In this document: piece by piece, positions 52,601 to 64,000 of the stretch
Numbering within the stretch: the stretch's first letter is position 1
How the letters are laid out: each line of letters starts with the position of its first letter
Made by a program: the position numbers and the translations under genes
Source of the DNA: Euonymus europaeus
Lineage: Eukaryota > Streptophyta > Magnoliopsida > Celastrales > Celastraceae
Assembly (NCBI GenBank): GCA_963580455.1
Contig: OY756958.1
Span: 17,930,501-17,994,500 of the forward strand
Direction: 5' to 3'
Length of the DNA stretch: 64,000 nt
The notes under the pieces: model-generated
Database searches by the model: none
The model's input: the letters and a program-made list of their open reading frames with translations, nothing else
What the model was told of the DNA's origin: nothing

Positions 52601-53879
52601 CCGATGTTGCACAACTCACTCTATGGAGGAGTTTTAACATTTTTGTCCATTTGTCTTGTATAGTTGGTGTTTTCACATCGAAATAATCTAGGAAGCTTAT
52701 ACTCGTAAAATTTGACATAGAAGAACAATAAAAATTGTACATGAGCAACTTTGATAGTCCGAAGTTGCTCAACTCACTCTATGGAGGAGCTTTAAAGGGT
52801 TTTATCCATTTGTCATAAAAAGTTGGGGTTTTCGCATCGAAATAATCTAGGAAGCTTATACTCGTAAAATTTGACAAAGAAGAACAATAAAAAGTGTACA
52901 CCGAGCAACTTAGATAGTCCGAAGTTGCACAACTCTCTCTATGGAGGAGTTTTTAACGTTTTTGTCGATTTGTCGTTGAAAGTTGGGGTTTTGGCATCAA
53001 AATAATCGAGGAAGCTTATAGTCGCAAAATTTTACATAGAAGAACAATAAAAAGTGTACAATAAGAAACTTTGATGGTCCGGAATTGCTCAACTCTCTCT
53101 ATGAAGTAGCATTTAACGGTTTTGCTCATTTCTTATTGATAGTTGGGGTTTTGGCATCAAAATAATCTTGGATGGTTATCGTCATAAAATTTGACATAGA
53201 AGAACAATAAAAAGTGTATACCAAGCAACTTTTGATAGTCCGAAGTTGCACAACTCACTCTATGGAGGAGCTTTAAACGGTTTTGTCCATTTGCCATAGA
53301 AAGTTGGGCTTTTGTCATCGAAATAATCTAGGAAGCTTATACTCGTAAAATTTGACATAGAAGAACAATAAAAAGTGTACACCGAGCAACGTAGATTGTC
53401 CGAAGTTGCACAACTCTCTCTATGGAGGAGTTCTTAACGTTTTTGTCGATTTGTCATTGAAAGTTGGGGTTTTGACATCGAAATAATCGAGGAAGCTTAT
53501 AGTCGTAAAATTTGACATAGAAGAACAATAAAAAGTGTACAATAAGCAACTTTGATGGTCCGGAATTGCTCAACTCTCTCTATGAAGTACCTTTTAACGG
53601 TTTTGCTCATTTCTTATTGATAGTTGGGGTTTTGGCATCAAAATAATCTTGGATGGTTATCGTCATAAAATTTGACGTAGAAGAACAATAAAAAGTGTAT
53701 ACCAAGCAACTTTGATAGTCCGAAGTTGCACAACTCACTCTATGGAGGAGCTTTAAACGGTTTTGTCCATTTGCCATAGAAAGTTGGGGTTTTGTCATCG
53801 AAATAATCTAGGAAGCTTATACTCGTAAAATTTGACATAGAAGAACAATAAAAAGTGTACACCGAGCAACTTAGGTAGT
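52601..53879. repeat. 1279-bp HOR unit 1 (founder-like)
   Basis: The first monomer has gtcttgtatag and the normal tttgatagtccgatg lead-in, as in the homologous block at 26.78 kb. It is therefore likely to be closest to the ancestral state. Confidence 0.85.
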
Positions 53880-55158
53880 CCGATGTTGCACAACTCACTC
53901 TATGGAGGAGTTTTAACATTTTTGTCCATTTGTCCTGTATAGTTGGTGTTTTCACATCGAAATAATCTAGGAAGCTTATACTCGTAAAATTTGACATAGA
54001 AGAACAATAAAAATTGTACATGAGCAACTTTGATAGTCCGAAGTTGCTCAACTCACTCTATGGAGGAGCTTTAAAGGGTTTTATCCATTTGTCATAAAAA
54101 GTTGGGGTTTTCGCATCGAAATAATCTAGGAAGCTTATACTCGTAAAATTTGACAAAGAAGAACAATAAAAAGTGTACACCGAGCAACTTAGATAGTCCG
54201 AAGTTGCACAACTCTCTCTATGGAGGAGTTTTTAACGTTTTTGTCGATTTGTCGTTGAAAGTTGGGGTTTTGGCATCAAAATAATCGAGGAAGCTTATAG
54301 TCGCAAAATTTTACATAGAAGAACAATAAAAAGTGTACAATAAGAAACTTTGATGGTCCGGAATTGCTCAACTCTCTCTATGAAGTAGCATTTAACGGTT
54401 TTGCTCATTTCTTATTGATAGTTGGGGTTTTGGCATCAAAATAATCTTGGATGGTTATCGTCATAAAATTTGACATAGAAGAACAATAAAAAGTGTATAC
54501 CAAGCAACTTTTGATAGTCCGAAGTTGCACAACTCACTCTATGGAGGAGCTTTAAACGGTTTTGTCCATTTGCCATAGAAAGTTGGGCTTTTGTCATCGA
54601 AATAATCTAGGAAGCTTATACTCGTAAAATTTGACATAGAAGAACAATAAAAAGTGTACACCGAGCAACGTAGATTGTCCGAAGTTGCACAACTCTCTCT
54701 ATGGAGGAGTTCTTAACGTTTTTGTCGATTTGTCATTGAAAGTTGGGGTTTTGACATCGAAATAATCGAGGAAGCTTATAGTCGTAAAATTTGACATAGA
54801 AGAACAATAAAAAGTGTACAATAAGCAACTTTGATGGTCCGGAATTGCTCAACTCTCTCTATGAAGTACCTTTTAACGGTTTTGCTCATTTCTTATTGAT
54901 AGTTGGGGTTTTGGCATCAAAATAATCTTGGATGGTTATCGTCATAAAATTTGACGTAGAAGAACAATAAAAAGTGTATACCAAGCAACTTTGATAGTCC
55001 GAAGTTGCACAACTCACTCTATGGAGGAGCTTTAAACGGTTTTGTCCATTTGCCATAGAAAGTTGGGGTTTTGTCATCGAAATAATCTAGGAAGCTTATA
55101 CTCGTAAAATTTGACATAGAAGAACAATAAAAAGTGTACACCGAGCAACTTAGGTAGT
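53880..55158. repeat. 1279-bp HOR unit 2
   Basis: Its first monomer is a fusion: cttaggtagtccga (otherwise seen before gttgcac at 57231) now leads into the gatgttgcac...gagttttaacat monomer. It carries gtcctgtatag where unit 1 has gtcttgtatag. Confidence 0.85.
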
Positions 55159-56437
55159 CCGATGTTGCACAACTCACTCTATGGAGGAGTTTTAACATTT
55201 TTGTCCATTTGTCCTGTATAGTTGGTGTTTTCACATCGAAATAATCTAGGAAGCTTATACTCGTAAAATTTGACATAGAAGAACAATAAAAATTGTACAT
55301 GAGCAACTTTGATAGTCCGAAGTTGCTCAACTCACTCTATGGAGGAGCTTTAAAGGGTTTTATCCATTTGTCATAAAAAGTTGGGGTTTTCGCATCGAAA
55401 TAATCTAGGAAGCTTATACTCGTAAAATTTGACAAAGAAGAACAATAAAAAGTGTACACCGAGCAACTTAGATAGTCCGAAGTTGCACAACTCTCTCTAT
55501 GGAGGAGTTTTTAACGTTTTTGTCGATTTGTCGTTGAAAGTTGGGGTTTTGGCATCAAAATAATCGAGGAAGCTTATAGTCGCAAAATTTTACATAGAAG
55601 AACAATAAAAAGTGTACAATAAGAAACTTTGATGGTCCGGAATTGCTCAACTCTCTCTATGAAGTAGCATTTAACGGTTTTGCTCATTTCTTATTGATAG
55701 TTGGGGTTTTGGCATCAAAATAATCTTGGATGGTTATCGTCATAAAATTTGACATAGAAGAACAATAAAAAGTGTATACCAAGCAACTTTTGATAGTCCG
55801 AAGTTGCACAACTCACTCTATGGAGGAGCTTTAAACGGTTTTGTCCATTTGCCATAGAAAGTTGGGCTTTTGTCATCGAAATAATCTAGGAAGCTTATAC
55901 TCGTAAAATTTGACATAGAAGAACAATAAAAAGTGTACACCGAGCAACGTAGATTGTCCGAAGTTGCACAACTCTCTCTATGGAGGAGTTCTTAACGTTT
56001 TTGTCGATTTGTCATTGAAAGTTGGGGTTTTGACATCGAAATAATCGAGGAAGCTTATAGTCGTAAAATTTGACATAGAAGAACAATAAAAAGTGTACAA
56101 TAAGCAACTTTGATGGTCCGGAATTGCTCAACTCTCTCTATGAAGTACCTTTTAACGGTTTTGCTCATTTCTTATTGATAGTTGGGGTTTTGGCATCAAA
56201 ATAATCTTGGATGGTTATCGTCATAAAATTTGACGTAGAAGAACAATAAAAAGTGTATACCAAGCAACTTTGATAGTCCGAAGTTGCACAACTCACTCTA
56301 TGGAGGAGCTTTAAACGGTTTTGTCCATTTGCCATAGAAAGTTGGGGTTTTGTCATCGAAATAATCTAGGAAGCTTATACTCGTAAAATTTGACATAGAA
56401 GAACAATAAAAAGTGTACACCGAGCAACTTAGGTAGT
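55159..56437. repeat. 1279-bp HOR unit 3
   Basis: Carries the same fusion monomer and gtcctgtatag as unit 2. No difference from unit 2 seen by eye. Confidence 0.85.
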
Positions 56438-56870
56438 CCGATGTTGCACAACTCACTCTATGGAGGAGTTTTAACATTTTTGTCCATTTGTCCTGTATAG
56501 TTGGTGTTTTCACATCGAAATAATCTAGGAAGCTTATACTCGTAAAATTTGACATAGAAGAACAATAAAAATTGTACATGAGCAACTTTGATAGTCCGAA
56601 GTTGCTCAACTCACTCTATGGAGGAGCTTTAAAGGGTTTTATCCATTTGTCATAAAAAGTTGGGGTTTTCGCATCGAAATAATCTAGGAAGCTTATACTC
56701 GTAAAATTTGACAAAGAAGAACAATAAAAAGTGTACACCGAGCAACTTAGATAGTCCGAAGTTGCACAACTCTCTCTATGGAGGAGTTTTTAACGTTTTT
56801 GTCGATTTGTCGTTGAAAGTTGGGGTTTTGGCATCAAAATAATCGAGGAAGCTTATAGTCGTAAAATTTT
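56438..56870. repeat. 1279-bp HOR unit 4 (partial)
   Basis: The fourth unit starts with the fusion monomer and gtcctgtatag, then leaves the HOR pattern near 56.87 kb, continuing into monomers that resemble 27.2-27.6 kb. Confidence 0.8.
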
Positions 56871-59800
56871 ACATAGAAGAACAATAAAAAGTGTACAATA
56901 AGAAACTTTGATGGTCCGGAATTGCTCAACTCTCTCTATGAAGTAGCATTTAACGGTTTTGCTCATTTCTTATTGATAGTTGGGGTTTTGGCATCAAAAT
57001 AATCTTGGATGGTTATCGTCATAAAATTTGACATAGAAGAACAATAAAAAGTGTATACCGAGCAACTTTGATAGTCCGAAGTTGCACAACTCACTCTATG
57101 GAGGAGCTTTAAACGGTTTTGTCCATTTGCCATTGAAAGTTGGGGTTTTGGCATCGAAATAATCTAGGAAGCTTATACTCGTAAAATTTGACATAGAAGA
57201 ACAATAAAAAGTGTACACCGAGCAACTTAGGTAGTCCGAAGTTGCACAACTCTCTCTATGAAGGAGTTTTTAACGTTTTTGTCGATTTGTCATTGAAAGT
57301 TGGGGTTTTGGCGTCGAAATAATCGAGGAAGCTTATAGTCGTAAAATTTGACATAGAAGAACAATAAAAAGTGTACAATAAGCAACTTTGATGGTCCGGA
57401 ATTGCTCAACTCTCACTATCAAGTAGCTTTTAACGGTTTTGCTCATTTCTCATTGATAGTTGGGGTTTTGGCATCAAAATAATCTAGGATGGTTATAGTC
57501 ATAAAATGTGACATAGAAGAACAATAAAAAGTGTAGACCGAGCAACTTTGATAGTCCGAAGTTGCACAACTCACTGTATGGAGGAGCTTTAAACGGTTTT
57601 GTCCATTTGTCATAGAAAGTTGGGGTTTTGGCATCGAAATAATCTAGGAAGCTTATACTCGTAAAATTTGACATAGAAGAACAACAAAAAGTGAACACCG
57701 AGCAACTTTGATAGTCTGAAGTTGCAGAACTCTCTCTATGGAGGAGCTTTTAACGTTTTTGTCCATTTGTCATAGAAAGTTGGGGTTTTGGCATCAAAAT
57801 AATCTAGGAAACTTATACTCGTAAAATTTGATATAGAATAATAATAAAAAGTATACACCAAGCAATTTTGATAGTCCGAAGTTGCACAACTCTCTCTATG
57901 GAGGAGCTTTTAATGTTTTTGTCCACTTGTCATAGAAAGTTGGTGTTTTGGCATCGAAATAATCTAGGATGCTTATAGTCGTAAAATTTGACATAGAAGA
58001 ACAATAAAAATTGTATACCGAGCAACTTTGATAGTCCGATGTTGCACAACTCACTCTATGGAGGAGCTTTAAACGGTTTTGTTCATTTGTCATAGAAAGT
58101 TGTGGTTTTGGCATCGAAATAATCTAGCAAGCTTATACTCGTAAAATTTGACATAGAAGAACAATAAAAAGTGTACACTGAGCAACTTTGATAGTCCGAT
58201 ATTGCACAACTCACTCTATGGAGGAGCTTTAAACGGTTTTGTCCATTTTTCATAGAAAGTTGTGGTTTTGGCATCAAAATAATCTAGGAAGCTTATACTC
58301 GTAAAATTTGACATAGAAGAACAATAAAAAGTGTACACCGAGCAACTTTGATAGTCCGATATTGCACAACTCACTCTATGGAGGAGCTTTAACGTTTTTG
58401 TCCATTTGTCTTGTAAAGTTAGTGTTTTCCCATCGAAATAATCTAGGAAGCTTATACTCGTAAAATTTGACATAGAGGAACAATAAAAATTTTACACGAG
58501 CAACTTTGATAGTTCGAAGTTACACATCTCACTCTATGGAGAAGCTTTAAATAGTTTTGTCCGTTTGTCATAGAAAGTTGGGGTTTGGGCAACGAAATAA
58601 TCTAGGAAGCTTATACTCGTAAAATTTGACGTAGAAGACCAATAAAAAGTGTACAATAAGCAACTTTGATGGTCCGGAATTGCTCAACTCTCACTATGAA
58701 GTTGCTTTTAACGGTTTTGCCCATTTCTTATTGATAGTTGGGGTTTTGAAATCAAAATAATCCAGCAAGCATATACTCGTAAAATTTGACATAGAAGAAC
58801 AATAAAAAGTGTACACCGAGCAACTTTGATAGTCCGAAGTTGCACAACTCACTCTATGGAGGATCTTTAAACGGTTTTGTCCATTTTTCATAGAAAGTTG
58901 GGGTTTTGGCATCGAAATAATCTAGGAAGCTTATAGTCGTAAAATTTGACATAGAAGAAAAAGAAAAAGTGTACACCGAGCAACTTTTATGGTCCAAAGT
59001 TGCTCAACTCTCTCCATTGAGTAACTTTAAACGGTTTTGTCCATTTGTCATAGAAAGTTGGGGTTTTGGGATCGAAATAATCTAGGAAGCTTATGCTCGT
59101 AAAATTTGACATAGAATAACAATAAAAAGTGTACACCGAGCAACTTTTATGGTTCGAAGTTTCTCAACTCTCTCTATGGAGTAGCTTTTAACGGTTTTGT
59201 CGATTTGTCATTGATAGTTGGTGTTTTGGAATCGAAATAATCTAGGAAGCTTATAATCGTAAAATTTGACATAGAAGAACAATAAAAAATGTACACCGAT
59301 CAACTTTCATAGTCCGAAGTTGGACAACTCACTCTATGGAGGAGCTTTTAACGTTTTTGTCCATTTGTCATAGAAAGTTGGGGTTTTGGAATCGAAATAA
59401 TCTTGGAAGCTTATACTCGTAAAATTTGACATAGAAGAACAATAGAAAGTGTACACCGAGCAACTTTGATAGTCCGAAGTTGCACAACTCTCTCTATGGA
59501 GGAGATTTTAACGTTTTTGTCCATTTGTCATAGAAAGTTGGGGTTTTGGCATCGAAATAATCTAGGATGTTTATAGTCGTAAAATTTGACATAGAAGAAC
59601 AAGAAAAAGTGTACACCGAGCAACTTTTATGGTCCAAAGTTGCTCAACTCTCTCTTTGGAGTAGCTTTAAACGGTTTTGTCCATTTGTCATAGAAAGTTG
59701 GGGTTTTGGAATCGAAATAGTCTAGGAAGCTTATACTCATAAAATTTGACATAGAATAACAATAAAAAGTGTACACCGAGCGACTTTTATGGTCCGAAGT

Positions 59801-60100
59801 TGCTCAACTCTCTCTATGGAGTAGCTTGAAACGGTTTTGTCCTTTTGTCATAGAAAGTTGGGTTTTTGGCATCGAAAAAATCTAGGAAGTTTATACTCGT
59901 AAAATTTGATATAGAATAACAAGAAAAAGTGTACACCGAACAACTGTTATGTTCTGAAGTTGCTCAACTCTCTCTATGGAGTAGCTTTAAGAGTTTTTGT
60001 CCATTTGTCATAGAAAGTTGGGGTTTTGGCATCGAAAGAATCTAGGAAGCTTATACTCGTAAAATTTGACATAGAATAACAATAAAAAGTGTACACCGAG
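56871..60100. repeat. Divergent block, copy of 27.2-30.0 kb
   Basis: From about 57.6 kb this matches 27.5 kb onward at 30135 bp, with shared oddities such as gtgaacaccgagc, tctagcaagc, ccatttttcatag, gaggaacaataaaaattttac, agttacacatctc and ttgaaacgg. Two extra monomers are present at about 59.25-59.57 kb, and one fewer near 59.8 kb, relative to the partner. The match stops near 60.1 kb. Confidence 0.85.
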
Positions 60101-60990
60101 CAATTTTGATAGTCCAAAGTTGTACAACGCTCTCTATGGAAGAGCTTTTAATGTTTTTGTCCATTTGTCATAGAAAGTTCGGGTTTTGGCATCAAAATAA
60201 TCCACAAAGCATATACTCGTAAAATTTGACATAGAAGAACAATAAAAAGTGTACACCGAGCAAATTTGATAGTCCGAAGTTGCTCAACTCACTCTATGGA
60301 GGAGCTTTAAACGGTTTTGTCCTTTTGTCATAGAAAGTTGGGTTTTTGGCATCGAAATAATCTAGGAAGCTTATACTCGTAAAATTTGACATAGAATAAC
60401 AATAAAAAGTGTACACCGAGCAACTTTTATGTTCTGAAGTTGCTCAACTCTCTCTATTGAATAGCTTTAAAAGTTTTTGTCCATTTGTCATAGAAAGTTG
60501 GGGTTTTAGCATCGAAATAATCTAGGAAGCTTATACTCGTAAAATTTGACATAGAATAACAATAAAAAGTGTACACCAAGCAATTTTGATAGTCCGAAGT
60601 TGCACAACGCTCTCTATGGAGGAGCTTTTAATGTTTTTGTCCATTTGTCATAGAAAGTTCGGGTTTTGGCATCAAAATAATCCACAAAGAATATACTCGT
60701 AAAATTTGACATAGAAGAAGAAATAAAAAGTGTAGCCCGAGCGACTTTGATGATTAGAAGTTGCTCAACTCTCTCTATGGAGGAGGTTTTAATGTTTTTC
60801 TCTATTTGTCTTGTAAAGTTGGTGTTTTCACATCGAAATAATCTATAAAGCTTATACTCGTAAAATTTGACATAGAAGAACAATAAAAAGTGTACACTGA
60901 GCGACTTTGATGATAAGAAGTTGCTCAACTCTCTCTATGGAGGAGCTTTTAACGTTTTTATCCATTTGTCTTGTAAAGTTGGTGTTTTCA
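60101..60990. repeat. Divergent monomers with a 480-bp trimer duplication
   Basis: The monomer with gttcgggttttggc and aatccacaaag occurs near 60178 and 60658, 480 bp apart, with related flanks. Similar monomers lie at 31.8, 33.08 and 34.05 kb. Near 60720 a one-base insertion (agaagaagaaataaaaag) and gtagcccgagc are private. This stretch separates the two copies of the 4319-bp-offset duplication. Confidence 0.75.
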
Positions 60991-63900
60991 AATCGAAATA
61001 ATCTAGGAAGCTTATACTCGTAAAATTTGACAAAGAAGAACAATAAAAAGTGTACACCGAGCAACTTAGATAGTCCGAAGTTGCACAACTCTCTCTATGG
61101 AGGAGTTTTTAACGTTTTTGTCGATTTGTCGTTGAAAGTTGGGGTTTTGGCATCAAAATAATCGAGGAAGCTTATAGTCGTAAAATTTTACATAGAAGAA
61201 CAATAAAAAGTGTACAATAAGAAACTTTGATGGTCCGGAATTGCTCAACTCTCTCTATGAAGTAGCATTTAACGGTTTTGCTCATTTCTTATTGATAGTT
61301 GGGGTTTTGGCATCAAAATAATCTTGGATGGTTATCGTCATAAAATTTGACATAGAAGAACAATAAAAAGTGTATACCGAGCAACTTTGATAGTCCGAAG
61401 TTGCACAACTCACTCTATGGAGGAGCTTTAAACGGTTTTGTCCATTTGCCATTGAAAGTTGAGGTTTTGGCATCGAAATAATCTAGGAAGCTTATACTCG
61501 TAAAATTTGACATAGAAGAACAATAAAAAGTGTACACCGAGCAACTTAGGTAGTCCGAAGTTGCACAACTCTCTCTATGAAGGAGTTTTTAACGTTTTTG
61601 TCGATTTGTCATTGAAAGTTGGGGTTTTGGCGTCGAAATAATCGAGGAAGCTTATAGTCGTAAAATTTGACATAGAAGAACAATAAAAAGTGTACAATAA
61701 GCAACTTTGATGGTCCGGAATTGCTCAACTCTCACTATCAAGTAGCTTTTAACGGTTTTGCTCATTTCTCATTGATAGTTGGGGTTTTGGCATCAAAATA
61801 ATCTAGGATGGTTATAGTCATAAAATGTGACATAGAAGAACAATAAAAAGTGTAGACCGAGCAACTTTGATAGTCCGAAGTTGCACAACTCACTGTATGG
61901 AGGAGCTTTAAACGGTTTTGTCCATTTGTCATAGAAAGTTGGGGTTTTGGCATCGAAATAATCTAGGAAGCTTATACTCGTAAAATTTGACATAGAAGAA
62001 CAACAAAAAGTGAACACCGAGCAACTTTGATAGTCTGAAGTTGCAGAACTCTCTCTATGGAGGAGCTTTTAACGTTTTTGTCCATTTGTCATAGAAAGTT
62101 GGGGTTTTGGCATCAAAATAATCTAGGAAGCTTATACTCGTAAAATTTGATATAGAATAATAATAAAAAGTATACACCGAGCAATTTTGATAGTCCGAAG
62201 TTGCACAACTCTCTCTATGGAGGAGCTTTTAATGTTTTTGTCCACTTGTCATAGAAAGTTGGTGTTTTGGCATCGAAATAATCTAGGATGCTTATAGTCG
62301 TAAAATTTGACATAGAAGAACAATAAAAATTGTATACCGAGCAACTTTGATAGTCCGATGTTGCACAACTCACTCTATGGAGGAGCTTTAAACGGTTTTG
62401 TTCATTTGTCATAGAAAGTTGTGGTTTTGGCATCGAAATAATCTAGCAAGCTTATACTCGTAAAATTTGACATAGAAGAACAATAAAAAGTGTACACTGA
62501 GCAACTTTGATAGTCCGATATTGCACAACTCACTCTATGGAGGAGCTTTAAACGGTTTTGTCCATTTTTCATAGAAAGTTGTGGTTTTGGCATCAAAATA
62601 ATCTAGGAAGCTTATACTCGTAAAATTTGACATAGAAGAACAATAAAAAGTGTACACCGAGCAACTTTGATAGTCCGATATTGCACAACTCACTCTATGG
62701 AGGAGCTTTAACGTTTTTGTCCATTTGTCTTGTAAAGTTAGTGTTTTCCCATCGAAATAATCTAGGAAGCTTATACTCGTAAAATTTGACATAGAGGAAC
62801 AATAAAAATTTTACACGAGCAACTTTGATAGTTCGAAGTTACACATCTCACTCTATGGAGAAGCTTTAAATAGTTTTGTCCATTTGTCATAGAAAGTTGG
62901 GGTTTGGGCAACGAAATAATCTAGGAAGCTTATACTCGTAAAATTTGACGTAGAAGACCAATAAAAAGTGTACAATAAGCAACTTTGATGGTCCGGAATT
63001 GCTCAACTCTCACTATGAAGTTGCTTTTAACGGTTTTGCCCATTTCTTATTGATAGTTGGGGTTTTGAAATCAAAATAATCCAGCAAGCATATACTCGTA
63101 AAATTTGACATAGAAGAACAATAAAAAGTGTACACCGAGCAACTTTGATAGTCCGAAGTTGCACAACTCACTCTATGGAGGATCTTTAAACGGTTTTGTC
63201 CATTTTTCATAGAAAGTTGGGGTTTTGGCATCGAAATAATCTAGGAAGCTTATAGTCGTAAAATTTGACATAGAAGAAAAAGAAAAAGTGTACACCGAGC
63301 AACTTTTATGGTCCAAAGTTGCTCAACTCTCTCCATTGAGTAACTTTAAACGGTTTTGTCCATTTGTCATAGAAAGTTGGGGTTTTGGGATCGAAATAAT
63401 CTAGGAAGCTTATGCTCGTAAAATTTGACATAGAATAACAATAAAAAGTGTACACCGAGCAACTTTTATGGTTCGAAGTTTCTCAACTCTCTCTATGGAG
63501 TAGCTTTTAACGGTTTTGTCGATTTGTCATTGATAGTTGGTGTTTTGGAATCGAAATAATCTAGGAAGCTTATAATCGTAAAATTTGACATAGAAGAACA
63601 ATAAAAAATGTACACCGATCAACTTTCATAGTCCGAAGTTGGACAACTCACTCTATGGAGGAGCTTTTAACGTTTTTGTCCATTTGTCATAGAAAGTTGG
63701 GGTTTTGGAATCGAAATAATCTTGGAAGCTTATACTCGTAAAATTTGACATAGAAGAACAATAGAAAGTGTACACCGAGCAACTTTGATAGTCCGAAGTT
63801 GCACAACTCTCTCTATGGAGGAGATTTTAACGTTTTTGTCCATTTGTCATAGAAAGTTGGGGTTTTGGCATCGAAATAATCTAGGATGTTTATAGTCGTA

Positions 63901-64000
63901 AAATTTGACATAGAAGAACAAGAAAAAGTGTACACCGAGCAACTTTTATGGTCCAAAGTTGCTCAACTCTCTCTTTGGAGTAGCTTTAAACGGTTTTGTC
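60991..64000. repeat. Recent segmental duplication of 56.7-59.68 kb (offset 4319 bp)
   Basis: From gacaaagaag at 61029 (partner 56710) to the last base (partner 59681) this matches base for base apart from a handful of substitutions. Those seen include gttgaggttttgg near 61460 (partner ggggtt), aagcttatac near 62130 (partner aacttatac), accgagcaattt near 62177 (partner accaag), and catttgtcatag near 62881 (partner cgtttgtcatag). The offset is 27 monomers minus one base. The window ends inside the duplication, so its right edge is not visible. Confidence 0.92.

Larger units (their letters stand above)
52601..56870. repeat. Higher-order repeat array, 1279-bp unit (8 monomers)
   Basis: The monomer with ccgatgttgc plus gagttttaacattttt starts at 52601, 53880, 55159 and 56438, exactly 1279 bp apart. 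Each unit runs through gttttcgcatcg, gacaaagaag, gtcgatttgtcgttg, aatcgaggaagc, aataagaaac, ttggatggttatcg, caacttttgatag and caacgtagattg monomers in the same order. The second and third units looked identical by eye. The fourth is partial: it switches near 56,865, where gtcgtaaaattttac replaces gtcgcaaaattttac. Confidence 0.9.
1..64000. repeat. Satellite DNA array of ~160-bp monomers filling the window
   Basis: Every part of the window reads as the same monomer repeated head to tail. Landmarks such as ggcatcgaaataatctagg, gacatagaagaacaa, gtgtacaccgagcaac and ctatggaggagcttt recur every 159-160 bp from the first base to the last. I saw no reversed copy (cgatgccaaaac does not appear on the + strand), no non-satellite insertion and no gap. 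Copy number is about 400. Monomers are mostly 160 bp. The 159-bp forms arise by loss of one G in gttggggttttgg or by replacing ttaaacggtttt with ttaatgttttt; rarer forms carry a 7-bp loss or 4-bp gains. Large uniform arrays of nucleosome-sized monomers are typical of eukaryotic, especially plant, centromeric and pericentromeric heterochromatin; the exact chromosomal role is inferred. No gene lies in the window. Confidence 0.98.

Noticed and set aside
43..63999. tRNA, rRNA or promoter elements
   Set aside because: Nothing resembling cloverleaf arms, conserved rRNA cores or Pol III A/B boxes stands out from the repeat. TATA-like strings are part of every monomer.
1..64000. CRISPR array
   Set aside because: The repeats are about 160 bp with no unique spacers between them, adjacent copies are contiguous, and there are no cas genes.
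1..64000. CENP-B box (TTCG....A..CGGG pattern)
   Set aside because: No stretch fits; gttcgggttttggc variants match only the first few bases. The motif is mainly known from mammalian satellites.
1..64000. Centromeric retrotransposon or other mobile element insertion
   Set aside because: Monomer landmarks continue without interruption. I found no LTR ends, no reverse transcriptase-like reading frame, no poly-A tail and no target-site duplication.

Overview
The whole 64 kb window is one head-to-tail satellite DNA array. It holds roughly 400 copies of a monomer of about 160 bp, all in the same orientation. I found no gene, RNA gene, transposon, promoter or other unique sequence. A copy matching the majority sequence at every base lies at 22793-22952: 160 bp starting at a HindIII site (aagctt), about 37.5% G+C by hand count. 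An array of this size and layering points to a eukaryotic nucleus, most likely a plant centromere or pericentromere. Plant satellites of similar length are known (for example CANR4 in Rosa and CentDc in carrot, both about 159 bp from memory), but I cannot compare sequences here and do not assign a species.

Layout. 1-26 kb is mostly a young, homogenised monomer class arranged as a mosaic of overlapping segmental duplications: offsets of 8455, 7655, 3982, 5422, 1758 and 1277 bp, and a local amplification at 3.1-9.0 kb. One island of older monomers sits at about 0.75-1.5 kb. 26.4-34.27 kb is older, more divergent monomers, with an internal 1280-bp tandem duplication. At about 34,272 the sequence switches abruptly back to the young class with a copy of 11.2-12.2 kb. 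35.26-43.19 kb is a clean higher-order repeat (HOR) of 1269-1270 bp (8 monomers), marked by a 7-bp deletion, with one 951-bp (6-monomer) unit. 43.2-46.3 kb is near-consensus, partly as a 479-bp trimer. 46.3-50.1 kb holds a 2074-bp-offset duplication. 50.4-53.2 kb copies 24.8-27.4 kb. 52.6-56.87 kb is a 1279-bp HOR (about 3.3 copies). 56.87-60.1 kb copies 27.5-30.0 kb. 61.0 kb to the window end repeats 56.7-59.68 kb at a 4319-bp offset with very few differences.

How it works together. Nothing here encodes a product. The pattern fits unequal exchange and conversion between sister arrays. Almost all block offsets are whole numbers of monomers, older classes are bracketed by younger ones, and a multi-kilobase ordered block occurs twice (about 25-30 kb and 51-60 kb), the second copy about 27 monomers longer because of the 1279-bp expansion. 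The short minus-strand open reading frames come from monomer length: 160 bp is not divisible by three, while 159-bp variants are, so ORFs lengthen wherever 159-bp monomers occur. Functional hints inside the monomer are an inverted repeat with a 9-bp stem in a subset of copies, a GTGTACAC palindrome and helically spaced A/T tracts. Centromere identity is inference and needs CENH3 ChIP or assembly context.
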